From Thalassococcus sp. S3 (lineage in GTDB: Bacteria > Pseudomonadota > Alphaproteobacteria > Rhodobacterales > Rhodobacteraceae): 64,000 bases of DNA. The position numbers were made by a program, and so were the translations under genes. The notes below the pieces were generated by a model. That model did not search any database, was not told the origin of the DNA, and saw only the letters and a program-made list of their open reading frames with translations. Shown piece after piece: positions 54,068-63,360 of this stretch; positions within the stretch are counted from its first letter, which is position 1, and each line of letters opens with the position of its first letter. The DNA is taken from contig NZ_CP022303.1 of assembly GCF_004216475.1 (NCBI RefSeq), positions 868,001 to 932,000 of the forward strand, given 5' to 3'.

Positions 54068-56479
54068 ATGTTGCCAAGCGATATCGAAAGTCACATTCCG
54101 CCCGGCCGAGGCGACGCGCCCCTCGCGGCGCTCGGTGTTGCGATGATCGCGCTGGGGGTTGCGCTTGTCGGTGCCACAAGCCTGTTGCTTGGTGACGTTT
54201 GGGCACCGCTTGGCGCATATCTGGCGATGAGCGCGGTTGTGCTGCGCGGCATGGCGCGGGATTATCCCCATTCCGACCTGGGATTGTGCAATCTGGTCAC
54301 GCTGCTTCGCGCGACGCTGGTCTGTTTCCTTGTCGGAGCGATCTTTACCGAAGCCCCCTCCGTCTGGCTTGTGATGGGCGCGGCCACGCTTGCCTTTGCT
54401 CTGGACGGGGTGGATGGCTGGTTGGCGCGCCGTGTCGGGCTGGTTTCGGATTTCGGTGCCCGTTTTGACATGGAAACCGACGCGGCGCTGGCTTCGGTGA
54501 TTTGCCTGTGGCTGCTGACCAGTGGAACGGCTGGCTGGGAGATCCTGATCCTGGGGTTCACGCGCTACGCCTTTGTTCTGGCTTCAACGGTCCTGCCCGC
54601 GCTGCGCGGCGCGCTGCCCCCCTCCTTTCGGCGCAAGGCCATCTGCGCGGTCCAGGTGGGGGCGCTGATCCTGTTGGTCTTTCCCCTGACACCCCCGATG
54701 CTGTTGCCCGCCCTCACGATCGGAGCATCGGTGCTGCTGCTTTGGTCGTTCGCGGTTGATGCCATCTGGCTGCTGCGCCAGGCAAAGCGGCAGCCGGCCA
54801 AGAGCAAATCTGATAACCGGATTGGCGCGACCGCCCTTCCATCCGTACAGCAACAGGTTTTCCGCTTTGGCGGTGCCGCGCTGATCCTGCATCTCGTGCT
54901 GGTCCAGCCAAACCACCCGACCGGGATTTCATGGGCTGCGATATCAAGTTTTGCGCTGGAATTGCCCGTTATCTATCTGCTGTTGCTCGCCTTTGGTCGG
55001 ACGGCGCTGGCAGTGCCTTTGCGGCTGACAATCACGGCCATGCTGCTGGTGTTGAGCCTGCTCAAAACCGGCGATTATGCCATGTTCACCGCCCTCAACC
55101 GCGGGATCAATCCGGTCGGCGATCTGGCCTTGGTCGACGCAGGCATCCGACTGCTCACGGGGGCTATTGGCCCCGCCTGGTCCGTATTGGCGCTTCTGGC
55201 CGCGGGCTTGGCCTATGCCGGGTTGGCCGGAGCGCTTTGGTGGGCCACCGGCGTTTGGGCGCAGGCTGCGCCGGATCGTGTGTCCTGGCGATCCGGCTTT
55301 GCCGTGACGGCCTGCATTTCCGGTGCCCTGGTTGTCGCGGATGCAGGGAAGCGCATGGATCTATGGACGTTGCCCTTCGATCTTCCGGGCAGCGCCAGCG
55401 CCACAGCGCTGGCCGTCGGCAAGTTGGAACTGGCCGGCGCCACGTTGCAAGATCTACGCGCGTTCGAGGCCGCGGCGGCCAATGACCCTTTTGTGGATGC
55501 CGCTGGTTTGCTCGACCTTATTGACCGGGATGTGATCCTGATCTTCCTGGAAAGTTACGGGCGCACTAGCCTTGACACACCTCTTTATGCCGATCTTCAC
55601 CGCGCAACGCTGGCCAACGGACAGACAAAGCTGGAGAGCTTGGGCTTGTCCACGGCCTCGGGCGTACTGGCGTCGCCGACGCGGGGGGGACAAAGCTGGC
55701 TGGCACATGCCACCTTTGCCAACGGATTGTGGATCGACAGCGAAACGCGATATCGCGCGGTGCTGGCCTCTGACCGCAAGACATTGTTCCATTTCGCGTC
55801 AGATGCCGGGTTTCAAACCGCTGCCGTGATGCCGCAAATCACACTGGACTGGCCGGAAAGCGACGTGATGGGGTTCGAGACGATCCTGGCTGCGGCTGAC
55901 CTTGGCTATCAGGGCAAGAATTTCAACTGGGTGACAATGCCCGACCAGTTCACCTTTCATGCGCTGGAGCGGCTGTTGCGTCGCCCAGATCGCGACCGTC
56001 CGTTGTTCGTCCAGGTGGCGACGGGATCATCCCACGCGCCATGGGTGCCCGTGCCCACGCTTGTGGCCTGGGACAGCATTGGCGATGGCCAGGTATTCAA
56101 CGAAATGGCTTCTAGCGGCGACACGCCCAAGCAGGTTTGGCGGGACCGTGACAGGGTCCGCGCGCAATACCGTCTGGCCGTCGACTATGCCTTGCAGACG
56201 ATCATCGCCTATGCAGAGCTTTTGGCCGAGGATCCGCCGCTGATCATGGTTGTCGGTGATCACCAAAGCGCCGGATTTGTGGCGCTCGACGAGCGGCCGG
56301 ATGTTCCGATCCATGTGATCGGACCGTCTCATCTGGTCAATGCAGCGATGGCAAACTGGGGTCTGGCACCCGGTATGTTGCCAACGGATGACGCGCCCGC
56401 CTTGCCCATGAACCAGATGCGCGATCTGGTGCTCGGGACGTTTTCGAGCGCGGGCATCCAGCAACGCGTGGAAAGATGA
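54068..56479 (+). CDS. CDP-alcohol phosphotransferase fused to an LtaS/sulfatase-like domain
   Basis: 803 residues. The N-terminal domain (about 1-245) carries the complete CDP-alcohol motif: D113, D116-G117, A120-R121, G130, D134 and D138. A further block of membrane segments spans about 255-440. The C-terminal part from about 480 has alkaline-phosphatase-superfamily features: IFLESYG, SPTRGGQSW around the nucleophile (Thr near 538), and VVGDHQ as metal ligands. The first domain should attach an alcohol to a lipid via CDP-lipid, and the second transfer or remove a phospho-group outside the membrane. The two activities in one chain are unusual. Its stop overlaps the next start as ATGA. Confidence 0.87.
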   Translation: MLPSDIESHIPPGRGDAPLAALGVAMIALGVALVGATSLLLGDVWAPLGAYLAMSAVVLRGMARDYPHSDLGLCNLVTLLRATLVCFLVGAIFTEAPSVWLVMGAATLAFALDGVDGWLARRVGLVSDFGARFDMETDAALASVICLWLLTSGTAGWEILILGFTRYAFVLASTVLPALRGALPPSFRRKAICAVQVGALILLVFPLTPPMLLPALTIGASVLLLWSFAVDAIWLLRQAKRQPAKSKSDNRIGATALPSVQQQVFRFGGAALILHLVLVQPNHPTGISWAAISSFALELPVIYLLLLAFGRTALAVPLRLTITAMLLVLSLLKTGDYAMFTALNRGINPVGDLALVDAGIRLLTGAIGPAWSVLALLAAGLAYAGLAGALWWATGVWAQAAPDRVSWRSGFAVTACISGALVVADAGKRMDLWTLPFDLPGSASATALAVGKLELAGATLQDLRAFEAAAANDPFVDAAGLLDLIDRDVILIFLESYGRTSLDTPLYADLHRATLANGQTKLESLGLSTASGVLASPTRGGQSWLAHATFANGLWIDSETRYRAVLASDRKTLFHFASDAGFQTAAVMPQITLDWPESDVMGFETILAAADLGYQGKNFNWVTMPDQFTFHALERLLRRPDRDRPLFVQVATGSSHAPWVPVPTLVAWDSIGDGQVFNEMASSGDTPKQVWRDRDRVRAQYRLAVDYALQTIIAYAELLAEDPPLIMVVGDHQSAGFVALDERPDVPIHVIGPSHLVNAAMANWGLAPGMLPTDDAPALPMNQMRDLVLGTFSSAGIQQRVER

Positions 56480-57408
56480 TGCGCATCCTGTCGCCCTGGG
56501 TTTTGAGAGGTCTGAAGGCCACGCTGGCGGCGGGCCTGCTTTTTCTGTTGTGGCGCGTCGCGGATGGCGCGAACGCGGTAGAGCTGTTGCTGGGTATCGA
56601 CCTGCGTTGGGCCAGTGCTGCGTTGGCCGCGCTGACCTTGCAGACGGTGCTTTGCGCCCTGCGCTGGCGACTGACGGCTTCATCCTTGGGTATTCGGTTC
56701 AGCGGGCGCACGGCGCTGCGCGAATATTATCTGTCGCAACTCTTTAACCAGGCGTTGCCCGGAGGTGTTCTGGGCGATGCCGGGCGCGCGGTTCGGGCAC
56801 GCGCGCAGGCCGGGCTGCTCATCTCGGCTCAGGCCGTGATCTTTGAAAGGCTCGCAGGGCAGATCGCCTTGTTTGTCGTCTTTGCCGCAGCCGCGTTGCT
56901 CACGTTGACATGGCCGGGCGCGCTGGATCTGCCCGTGTGGCTTCACGGCCCGGTTGTCGCGGTTCTGGTTGCAGGCGGCTTGGGGTTGATCCTTCTGTGG
57001 CGGCAGGAATTCTGGCCTGCCGCCGCCAACCGCACCTTCCGGATCCCCTTTGCGCGCGCGATCGCAGCGCCCGAGATGCGCTTGCGTCAGATCGCCTTCA
57101 GCCTTGGCACCGCATTGTGCAACATCGCGGCCTTTGCCTTTTGCGCGCAGGCGGTGGGCGTGAGCTTGCCTGTGTTGGGCGCATTGGTTCTGATCCCGCT
57201 GGTCCTGCTGAGCATGCTGATCCCTTTAACGATTGGCGGTTGGGGGCTGCGCGAAGGGGCTGCCGTTCTCATCCTCCCGGCCGTTGGGGTGTCCGCCGGC
57301 GAAGCGCTGGCGGCAAGTGTGGCTTTTGGGTTGGGTATCGTGATTGCGTCCTTGCCCGGGCTTTTGGGGCTGACCAAGATCGCCGCGCCCGAAGTGATCA
57401 GGTCTTGA
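56476..57408 (+). CDS. lysylphosphatidylglycerol-synthase-type membrane protein (UPF0104)
   Basis: 310 residues with about eight hydrophobic segments. EYYLSQLFNQALPGGVLGDAGRAVRAR is the conserved family loop (reading begins at about residue 78). Only the flippase-like membrane domain is present; there is no aminoacyltransferase domain. Such proteins often move or bind lipid-linked products. It is coupled to the fusion gene upstream. Confidence 0.87.
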   Translation: MMRILSPWVLRGLKATLAAGLLFLLWRVADGANAVELLLGIDLRWASAALAALTLQTVLCALRWRLTASSLGIRFSGRTALREYYLSQLFNQALPGGVLGDAGRAVRARAQAGLLISAQAVIFERLAGQIALFVVFAAAALLTLTWPGALDLPVWLHGPVVAVLVAGGLGLILLWRQEFWPAAANRTFRIPFARAIAAPEMRLRQIAFSLGTALCNIAAFAFCAQAVGVSLPVLGALVLIPLVLLSMLIPLTIGGWGLREGAAVLILPAVGVSAGEALAASVAFGLGIVIASLPGLLGLTKIAAPEVIRS

Positions 57409-57452
57409 CGGATGCATAAGGCTTCAATCAGCGCAAAGGCTTGGCCCACATC

Positions 57453-58526
57453 ATGAGGCAGCGTCGTGTCGCCTTTGCCATCCCCGGGGACCTGGAGAGC
57501 ACAACCGGCGGGTACATTTATGACCGCCGCCTGATCGCGGAATTGCGGCACTTGGGACGCGATGTGCAGCACATTCCCCTTGGCGACAGTTTCCCCGATC
57601 CGACGCCGGTGGATACCAAGGATGCGGCGCGCCGACTTGCCGAGGTTCCAGCGGACTGTCCCGTGGTCATCGACGGTCTGGCGCTGGGCGCGCTCGCCCC
57701 AAATGTCCTGCAGGGGATGTCAGCGCCTCTGGTCGCGCTCATACACCATCCACTCGCCCTTGAGACCGGGCTTTCGGCTGAAAGGCGCGCGTATCTCCAC
57801 AGGCTTGAGCGAGACAACCTGACGGGCGCAGCGCATGTCCTTGTGACCAGCCCGCATACGGCGGCGGTCCTGCAATCGGACTATCAGGTTCCGGCAGAGA
57901 TTTTGACTGTCGCGCGTCCCGGCGTGGACGCGCATTCGCATGCGCGTGTTGGGGGGAGGCCCCTCGATCCTCCGCTGCTCCTGTCCGTCGGCCTTCAGGT
58001 TCCGCGCAAGGGACATGACGTCCTGCTGCGCGCCTTGGCGCAAATCCAGGACCGCCCGTGGCACGCGGTGATCGCAGGCGCGGCACAGGATCCCGATTGT
58101 GCCGCTGATCTTGCGGCGCTTGTCAGGGAGCTTGAGCTGACGGACCGCGTGCGTTTTGCAGGCCGCGTGCCTGATGCGGAGCTCGCAACGCTCTATTCCG
58201 ATGCATCGATATTCATGCTGGCCACCCGATATGAAGGCTATGGGCTGGTCTTTGACGAAGCGATGCTGCACGGCCTGCCGATTGTGACCTGCGACGTCGG
58301 GGCTGTGCCCGACACGGTCGCGAAAGGCGCTGCATTGCTGGTTCCCCCCGAAGATCCCAAGGCGTTCGCCGGGGCACTTGCGCGCCTTCTGGATGATCCG
58401 GCGCTGGCCCGAAACATGACCAACGCATCAGAAGCGGCGGGGCGCCGTTTGCCGGGATGGGACAAGACCGGGCAAATCTTTGAACAGGTCCTGGTTCAGG
58501 TCGAAACGACGGTAGGGCCGCAATAG
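57453..58526 (+). CDS. glycosyltransferase family 4
   Basis: 357 residues from the ATG at 57453; a TTG four codons upstream (57441) is also possible. Retaining GT-B features: TGGYIYDRRLIAEL near the N-terminus, LLSVGLQVPRKGHDVLLRAL linker, and the E-x7-E motif in RYEGYGLVFDE. It should transfer a sugar from a nucleotide sugar, possibly to the lipid or pterin product of this group. One base separates its stop from the IMPase gene. Confidence 0.9.
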   Translation: MRQRRVAFAIPGDLESTTGGYIYDRRLIAELRHLGRDVQHIPLGDSFPDPTPVDTKDAARRLAEVPADCPVVIDGLALGALAPNVLQGMSAPLVALIHHPLALETGLSAERRAYLHRLERDNLTGAAHVLVTSPHTAAVLQSDYQVPAEILTVARPGVDAHSHARVGGRPLDPPLLLSVGLQVPRKGHDVLLRALAQIQDRPWHAVIAGAAQDPDCAADLAALVRELELTDRVRFAGRVPDAELATLYSDASIFMLATRYEGYGLVFDEAMLHGLPIVTCDVGAVPDTVAKGAALLVPPEDPKAFAGALARLLDDPALARNMTNASEAAGRRLPGWDKTGQIFEQVLVQVETTVGPQ

Positions 58527-58527
58527 G

Positions 58528-59310
58528 ATGATTGACGCCGAAGACCTGACGCTGGCCAAAACACTCGCCCGGGAGGCCGGAGAGATCCTGATGGCGCATT
58601 GGGCGGACCGGGAACGGCTGAGCGTTTCAGCCAAACGCGCAGGTGATTTTGTGTCCGAGGCGGACAGGGATGCAGAGGTCCATCTGAAAAACCGTCTTGC
58701 CGCCACACGGCCCGCCGACGGCTGGCTGGGGGAAGAAACGGGCAGCGCGACCCGTGGCACACGGCGCTGGGTTGTCGACCCACTGGACGGCACAACCAAC
58801 TTCCTGCGCGGAATCGGGCATTGGGCCGTATCCATCGCGTTGGAGGTGGAGGGGCAGGCCTCTCTGGGCATCATTTACGATCCGTTGCGCGATGAAACCT
58901 TTGCTGCTGTCAAAGGCGGGGGCGCCACCCTCAACGATCAGGCCATTTCAGTCTCCGCGACGCCGTCCATGGCCGGGGCGCTCTTTGGGACAGGCATTCC
59001 GTTTTCCGATATGCGCTTTATCGACGATCACGCCGCAGATATCGCCCGCCTGATGCCGCATTGCGCTGGTGTGCGGCGTATGGGTGCGGCCTCGCTCGAT
59101 CTGGCCTATGTGGCTGCGGGGCGCCTTGATGGGTTCTGGGAACGGGTTCTGCAGCCTTGGGACATCGCCGCTGGACTTGTGATCCTGCGCGAAGCAGGGG
59201 CCCGTGTCGAGGGGTGGCAACCGGACGAGGCGCCGGAAGAGACCGGTACCGTCCTGACCGCCACACCATCCCTCTTCCCCGACTTCGCCGCCTGCCTGCG
59301 CGGTAAATGA
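58528..59310 (+). CDS. inositol-monophosphatase-family phosphatase
   Basis: 260 residues. Metal motif WVVDPLDGTTNF and the C-terminal LQPWDIAAGLVILREAG are the two family signatures; GEETG provides the further Glu. It may dephosphorylate inositol phosphate, a sugar phosphate or a 3-prime phosphonucleotide. It follows the glycosyltransferase directly, so a sugar or inositol phosphate in the same pathway is likely. Confidence 0.9.
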   Translation: MIDAEDLTLAKTLAREAGEILMAHWADRERLSVSAKRAGDFVSEADRDAEVHLKNRLAATRPADGWLGEETGSATRGTRRWVVDPLDGTTNFLRGIGHWAVSIALEVEGQASLGIIYDPLRDETFAAVKGGGATLNDQAISVSATPSMAGALFGTGIPFSDMRFIDDHAADIARLMPHCAGVRRMGAASLDLAYVAAGRLDGFWERVLQPWDIAAGLVILREAGARVEGWQPDEAPEETGTVLTATPSLFPDFAACLRGK

Positions 59311-59318
59311 CTTGATCT

Positions 59319-60050
59319 TCACGGTATCTCCAACCGCGCAAAAAGATCGCCCGAGGGGGCCTTGGCCGGGAGCTTCTCCAGCCAAGCCGTCGTCTCTTCG
59401 GCGTCTCTCCAATCGGACCAGAGAAAGGCTGTTCGCTCTCCTGCCATCGGGTTGAACCGATAGGGGCCAAGCTGGCTCAATCGGTCAATCACGGCGCGGG
59501 TGAGATCCGGGAAGCCTGGCAAGTATTCGACCGAAATCATCTCGACCGGTTGGGTCAGGCCCAAGAGCACGTCAAGCTCATAGCCCTCTACATCGATCTT
59601 GATATATTGCGGCACTCCGAACTCTGTGATCAACCGGTCGAGCGTCGTCATCTTGACCGTCTGTTGCCGGTCCCACCGCACGTGATCAAAGCCCGGCGCG
59701 TCTTCGGCCTGGGCCACGAAACTGTCCTGCAGCGATGACACCGTTGGATGCCGGGACGAGACCGCCATGCGGGCCTGCCGCTGCGCCGCGCCCAAAGCAG
59801 CCTCGATCAGCGTGATATCCTGCGGCAATGTCCGGCGCAGAAAGCCTGCGAAAAGATCCTGCGGTTCGACAGCCACCACCTTTGCCCCGGCGGCTCGCAT
59901 CGCCCTGGCGCGGGTGCCGACATGGGCGCCAACGTCAAAGACCACATTGCCCGGTTCAAGGACCTCGCGGTAAAACCGCCGCCACGCGCGGGTCCGCAAT
60001 GGATTGTGGTAGATCACCACTGATCTGATCAAACCGAGCCAGCGATCCAT
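59319..60050 (-). CDS. FkbM-family SAM methyltransferase
   Basis: 243 residues. SAM motif I is NVVFDVGAHVGTRARAMRAAG with VVAVEPQ; the FkbM block YIKIDVEGYELDVLLGL follows. It O-methylates sugars or polyols in known relatives. It is on the opposite strand, converging on the IMPase gene and divergent from the MDR gene. Confidence 0.88.
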   Translation of the reverse strand: MDRWLGLIRSVVIYHNPLRTRAWRRFYREVLEPGNVVFDVGAHVGTRARAMRAAGAKVVAVEPQDLFAGFLRRTLPQDITLIEAALGAAQRQARMAVSSRHPTVSSLQDSFVAQAEDAPGFDHVRWDRQQTVKMTTLDRLITEFGVPQYIKIDVEGYELDVLLGLTQPVEMISVEYLPGFPDLTRAVIDRLSQLGPYRFNPMAGERTAFLWSDWRDAEETTAWLEKLPAKAPSGDLFARLEIP

Positions 60051-60279
60051 TGATCATGTCCTCTCCGGTCCAGTTCCGTTAAAGGGGTTGAAACCGCACA
60101 TAGGCGACCGGCCACCAGAAAAACAACATCTGCTTGCCTTCGGCTTTGACGTGCTATCGTATTGGAAACAGTAAATCAAAAAGTCACGCTATGCCGAGTT
60201 ACTCCTGCGTGGTCCTGGTGCGGGTCAGATCCTTGGCCCCTCTGCCTGACCTCCCGACCCCCCCGCGATGGGCCACCGC

Positions 60280-61227
60280 ATGACGGCGTTGGCCCTTTGG
60301 TGTGTGGGACCAGGTGAAGTGGCGTGTCAGGAGGCGGAAATCGGTCAGGGCGTGCTGGTCGAGACGCTCTATTCCGGGATCAGCCGCGGGACCGAACGCT
60401 TGGTTCACACAGGGCATGTGCCTGAGACGGAGTGGGAGCCTATGCGCTGCCCAAACCAGGAAGGCCGCTTTCCGTTTCCTGTAAAATATGGCTATTGCGC
60501 CGTCGGACGGGTGATGGATGGGACGCAGCGCGGGCGTTCGGTCTTTGCGCTTTATCCGCATCAGTCGCGGTTTCGTCTGCCGGAGACTGCATTGCTGCCC
60601 CTGCCGGAAGAGGTTCCAGAAGCACGCGCAATCCTTGCCGCGAACACCGAAACGGCCCTGAACATTCTTTGGGACAGCCAAGCGGGCGCAGGCGACAGGA
60701 TCACAATCGTCGGCGCAGGTGTGGTGGGGCTTCTGACGGCCTACCTCGCGGCGAAGTTGCCGGGGGCCGAGGTCACACTTGTGGACATCAATGCAGGCCG
60801 GGCACGGTTGGCGCAGTCTCTGGACTGCGGGTTCGCCGCTCCGCCAGAGGCGCCAGCCGATCAAGACTGCGTGATCCATCTGTCGGCCACGGCAGAGGGT
60901 CTGGCCACCGCAATCGGCTGCGCCGCGCCCGAGGCCGCCATCGTCGAGGGCAGTTGGTATGGCACGAAAGAACCCAATGTGCCGCTGGGAGGGGCCTTTC
61001 ACAGCAAACGTCTGCGGCTTGTCAGTTCCCAAGTTGGACAATTGCCCCCCGGGCGGCGCCCGCGCTGGACCTACAAGCGCCGCTTGGCCAAGGCGCTGGA
61101 ATTGCTTCGGGATCCCCGGCTTGATGCGTTGATCAGCGGGGAATGCGCGTTCGCGGACCTCCCGAACCGCTACAGCGCGATCCTGTCTGATCCCGATACG
61201 CTCTGCCACCGCGTCCGCTATTCCTAA
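60280..61227 (+). CDS. MDR-superfamily dehydrogenase, zinc-site-poor
   Basis: 315 residues from the ATG at 60280; an ATG four codons upstream is possible. The GroES-like N-terminus (SGISRGTERLVHTGHVP) and Rossmann domain (IVGAGVVGLLTAYLAA, then DI) are clear. The usual catalytic Cys/His zinc ligands are not evident. It resembles the BchC/threonine-dehydrogenase-like branch. It leads an operon with a PTPS-fold gene, a methyltransferase and a RibD-type gene, so reduction of a pterin side chain is one possibility. Confidence 0.85.
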   Translation: MTALALWCVGPGEVACQEAEIGQGVLVETLYSGISRGTERLVHTGHVPETEWEPMRCPNQEGRFPFPVKYGYCAVGRVMDGTQRGRSVFALYPHQSRFRLPETALLPLPEEVPEARAILAANTETALNILWDSQAGAGDRITIVGAGVVGLLTAYLAAKLPGAEVTLVDINAGRARLAQSLDCGFAAPPEAPADQDCVIHLSATAEGLATAIGCAAPEAAIVEGSWYGTKEPNVPLGGAFHSKRLRLVSSQVGQLPPGRRPRWTYKRRLAKALELLRDPRLDALISGECAFADLPNRYSAILSDPDTLCHRVRYS

Positions 61228-61256
61228 AGCGCGCAGCCTCAAAACCAGGAGACCCC

Positions 61257-61652
61257 ATGTTTGCCGTAGAAGTCCGTGACCACATCATGATCGCCCACAC
61301 CCTGCCATCCGAGGTTTTTGGCCCCGCCCAGGGCATGCACGGCGCCACATTCACGGTCGATGCCGCCTTTTTCACGGAAGATCTGGACGCGCATGGGCTG
61401 GTCGTGGATATCGGCCTTGCGACCGAGACGCTTGCCCGGACGCTGGCACCGCTGCGATACAAAAACCTGGATGAAATCCCTGAATTCAAAGGGAAGTTCA
61501 CCACCACCGAGTTCCTCTGCCACCATATCTTTACTGCCATGTCCGAACATGTGCGCGCTGGTGCGCTCAAGGACGATAGCCGCGTGCGCCGGCTTCGGAT
61601 CAGCCTTCACGAAAGCCACATCGCCCGTGCCTGGTACGAGGGAGACGTCTGA
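61257..61652 (+). CDS. PTPS/QueD-fold protein with altered active site
   Basis: 131 residues, the size of 6-pyruvoyl- or 6-carboxytetrahydropterin synthase. His14 (MIAHTL) and His28 (MHGA) match two zinc ligands, but the HGH motif reads HGA, losing the third. The catalytic Cys four positions before it is replaced by Ala, and the LDH catalytic His position reads LDE. The substrate-binding Glu in LHESHIARAWY (119) is kept. A different reaction on a dihydropterin, or a binding role, is suggested. It ends 2 bases before the methyltransferase gene. Confidence 0.85.
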   Translation: MFAVEVRDHIMIAHTLPSEVFGPAQGMHGATFTVDAAFFTEDLDAHGLVVDIGLATETLARTLAPLRYKNLDEIPEFKGKFTTTEFLCHHIFTAMSEHVRAGALKDDSRVRRLRISLHESHIARAWYEGDV

Positions 61653-61654
61653 TC

Positions 61655-62443
61655 ATGGGTTTTTCCGCGGACTGGCTGGCCCTGCGCGAGCCGGCGGATC
61701 TGGCAGCGCGCGATCCTGCGATGTTGCGTCGTGCCGCCGAAGCGGCCGGTCCAAGCCCCATCGTGTTGGATCTGGGGTGCGGGACCGGGGCGACGATGCG
61801 CGCGATGTCATCACATCTTGATCAGATGACCCGGTGGCGGCTGGTCGACAATGATCCGGACCTTCTGCGTCGCGCCGCAGCCGAGCCCGGAGTGCAGGCC
61901 GACCCCGTTGAGGCGGATCTGAGCGATATCTCTGCCCTGCCTCTCGACGGGGTCGGGCTTGTGACCGCGTCCGCCCTTTTGGACCTGGTATCCGAGGATT
62001 GGCTGAAGGCGCTGGCCGAGCGGATCGAAGCGCCGTTTTATGCAGCACTCAGCTATGACGGGGTCATGTCGTGGGATCCCGAAGATCCGAATGATGCCAC
62101 CATCACGGCGGCCTTCAATGCGCATCAGACAATGGATAAGGGCTTTGGCCCGGCACTTGGTCCTCACGCCGTGTCCCGCGCGGCCGAGATCTTTGCAGAT
62201 GCCGGGTTTTCGGTCATGCGCGCGCCCAGCCCCTGGCAACTCGCCCCAGAAATGCACTTTCTGCAGCGCATGCTGACGGATGGCATTTCTCGGGCGGCCG
62301 AAGAGGCAGGCGCGGCGGAGGCCGAAGCATGGGGGCGCCTGCGTCACGAAGCCGCGCCAGAAACCACGTGCTGGATCGGGCATGAGGACTTTCTTGCCAC
62401 TCCCAATGCCGCGCCAAAGGATGCCATGCATGCACCAAGTTGA
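61655..62443 (+). CDS. class I SAM-dependent methyltransferase
   Basis: 262 residues. Motif I is VLDLGCGTGATMRAM with LVDNDPD as the acidic loop. The rest shows no strong substrate clue. Its end overlaps the RibD-type gene start by 14 bases, so it belongs to the same operon as the PTPS-fold gene. Confidence 0.87.
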   Translation: MGFSADWLALREPADLAARDPAMLRRAAEAAGPSPIVLDLGCGTGATMRAMSSHLDQMTRWRLVDNDPDLLRRAAAEPGVQADPVEADLSDISALPLDGVGLVTASALLDLVSEDWLKALAERIEAPFYAALSYDGVMSWDPEDPNDATITAAFNAHQTMDKGFGPALGPHAVSRAAEIFADAGFSVMRAPSPWQLAPEMHFLQRMLTDGISRAAEEAGAAEAEAWGRLRHEAAPETTCWIGHEDFLATPNAAPKDAMHAPS

Positions 62444-63212
62444 CGTTACCCCGAAGGTTTGGCTGCACTTGCTGCACATACGCGAGGGCCATCCATGCTC
62501 TTGCGCGCAGGATTGGAGCGCGGGCGAAGCGATGGCGCTGCAACTTTATGCGCCTGTCGCGCGGCGCGACAAGGGGGACATGATCCTTGCGCAGATTGGA
62601 CAATCGCTTGACGGGCGTGTTGCGACGGTAAGCGGGGATGCAAAGGATGTGTCGGGTCCGGATGGGCTGGCGCATCTGCACAGGCTCCGGGCTTTGGTCG
62701 ATGCGGTGGTCATAGGTGTGAAAACCGCGCTCCATGACACGCCTCAGTTGACGGTGCGCCTTTGCCAAGGCGCAAACCCGGCCCGTGTTGTCATCGATCC
62801 CAGCGGTCGGTTACCCGACAATGCGCCGATGCTGCGCGACGATGGGGCGCGCCGCATTGTCATTCAGGGGGTGACACGCCCCCGGCAGAAGGGTGTCGAA
62901 GTGATCCAGATGAAGTGCAGCGCCGGGGTCATTGATCCGCATGCCATCCGTGATGCGCTCAAGGCGGATGGGATCGGCAACCTGCTGGTCGAAGGGGGCA
63001 GCATCACGATTTCCAAGTTTCTGGAGGCCAATCTGTTGTCGCGCATGCATGTGGCGGTTGCGCCACTGCTGATCGGCGATGGCCCGCAAGGTCTGACGGT
63101 TCCCAATCCGCCCCAGCAACTCAGTCAGGCAGTACGGCCGGACACACGCGCTTTCTCGCTTGGCTCGGATGTGCTCTTTGACTGTGCGATCAGCTCTCGC
63201 GAAGGGGTTTGA
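62430..63212 (+). CDS. RibD C-terminal-domain (dihydrofolate-reductase-like) reductase
   Basis: 260 residues from the ATG at 62430, with AAAGGA 8 bases upstream; the 50-codon upstream extension overlaps the methyltransferase gene. The RibD_C fold shows MILAQIGQSLDGRVAT, DAVVIGVKTALHDTPQLTVR and NLLVEGGSITISKFLE. It has no deaminase domain. Such stand-alone reductases act on pyrimidines, folates or methanopterin-type pterins with NADPH. With the PTPS-fold and MDR genes it points to a reduced-pterin product (inference). Confidence 0.88.
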   Translation: MHQVDVTPKVWLHLLHIREGHPCSCAQDWSAGEAMALQLYAPVARRDKGDMILAQIGQSLDGRVATVSGDAKDVSGPDGLAHLHRLRALVDAVVIGVKTALHDTPQLTVRLCQGANPARVVIDPSGRLPDNAPMLRDDGARRIVIQGVTRPRQKGVEVIQMKCSAGVIDPHAIRDALKADGIGNLLVEGGSITISKFLEANLLSRMHVAVAPLLIGDGPQGLTVPNPPQQLSQAVRPDTRAFSLGSDVLFDCAISSREGV

Positions 63213-63360
63213 AGCGGGTCTGCGAAAGGCAACGCACCGCTAGCCATAGCCGGGTGTGAAACCGGGCGCTGGCGCTTAAAGACCGCCATGTCGTCCAGGT
63301 AAGCGCGGGCGTCAAGCGGGCGGAGTGTCGCAGGGCGTGTCAGGAAAATCCTTCAGCCCT

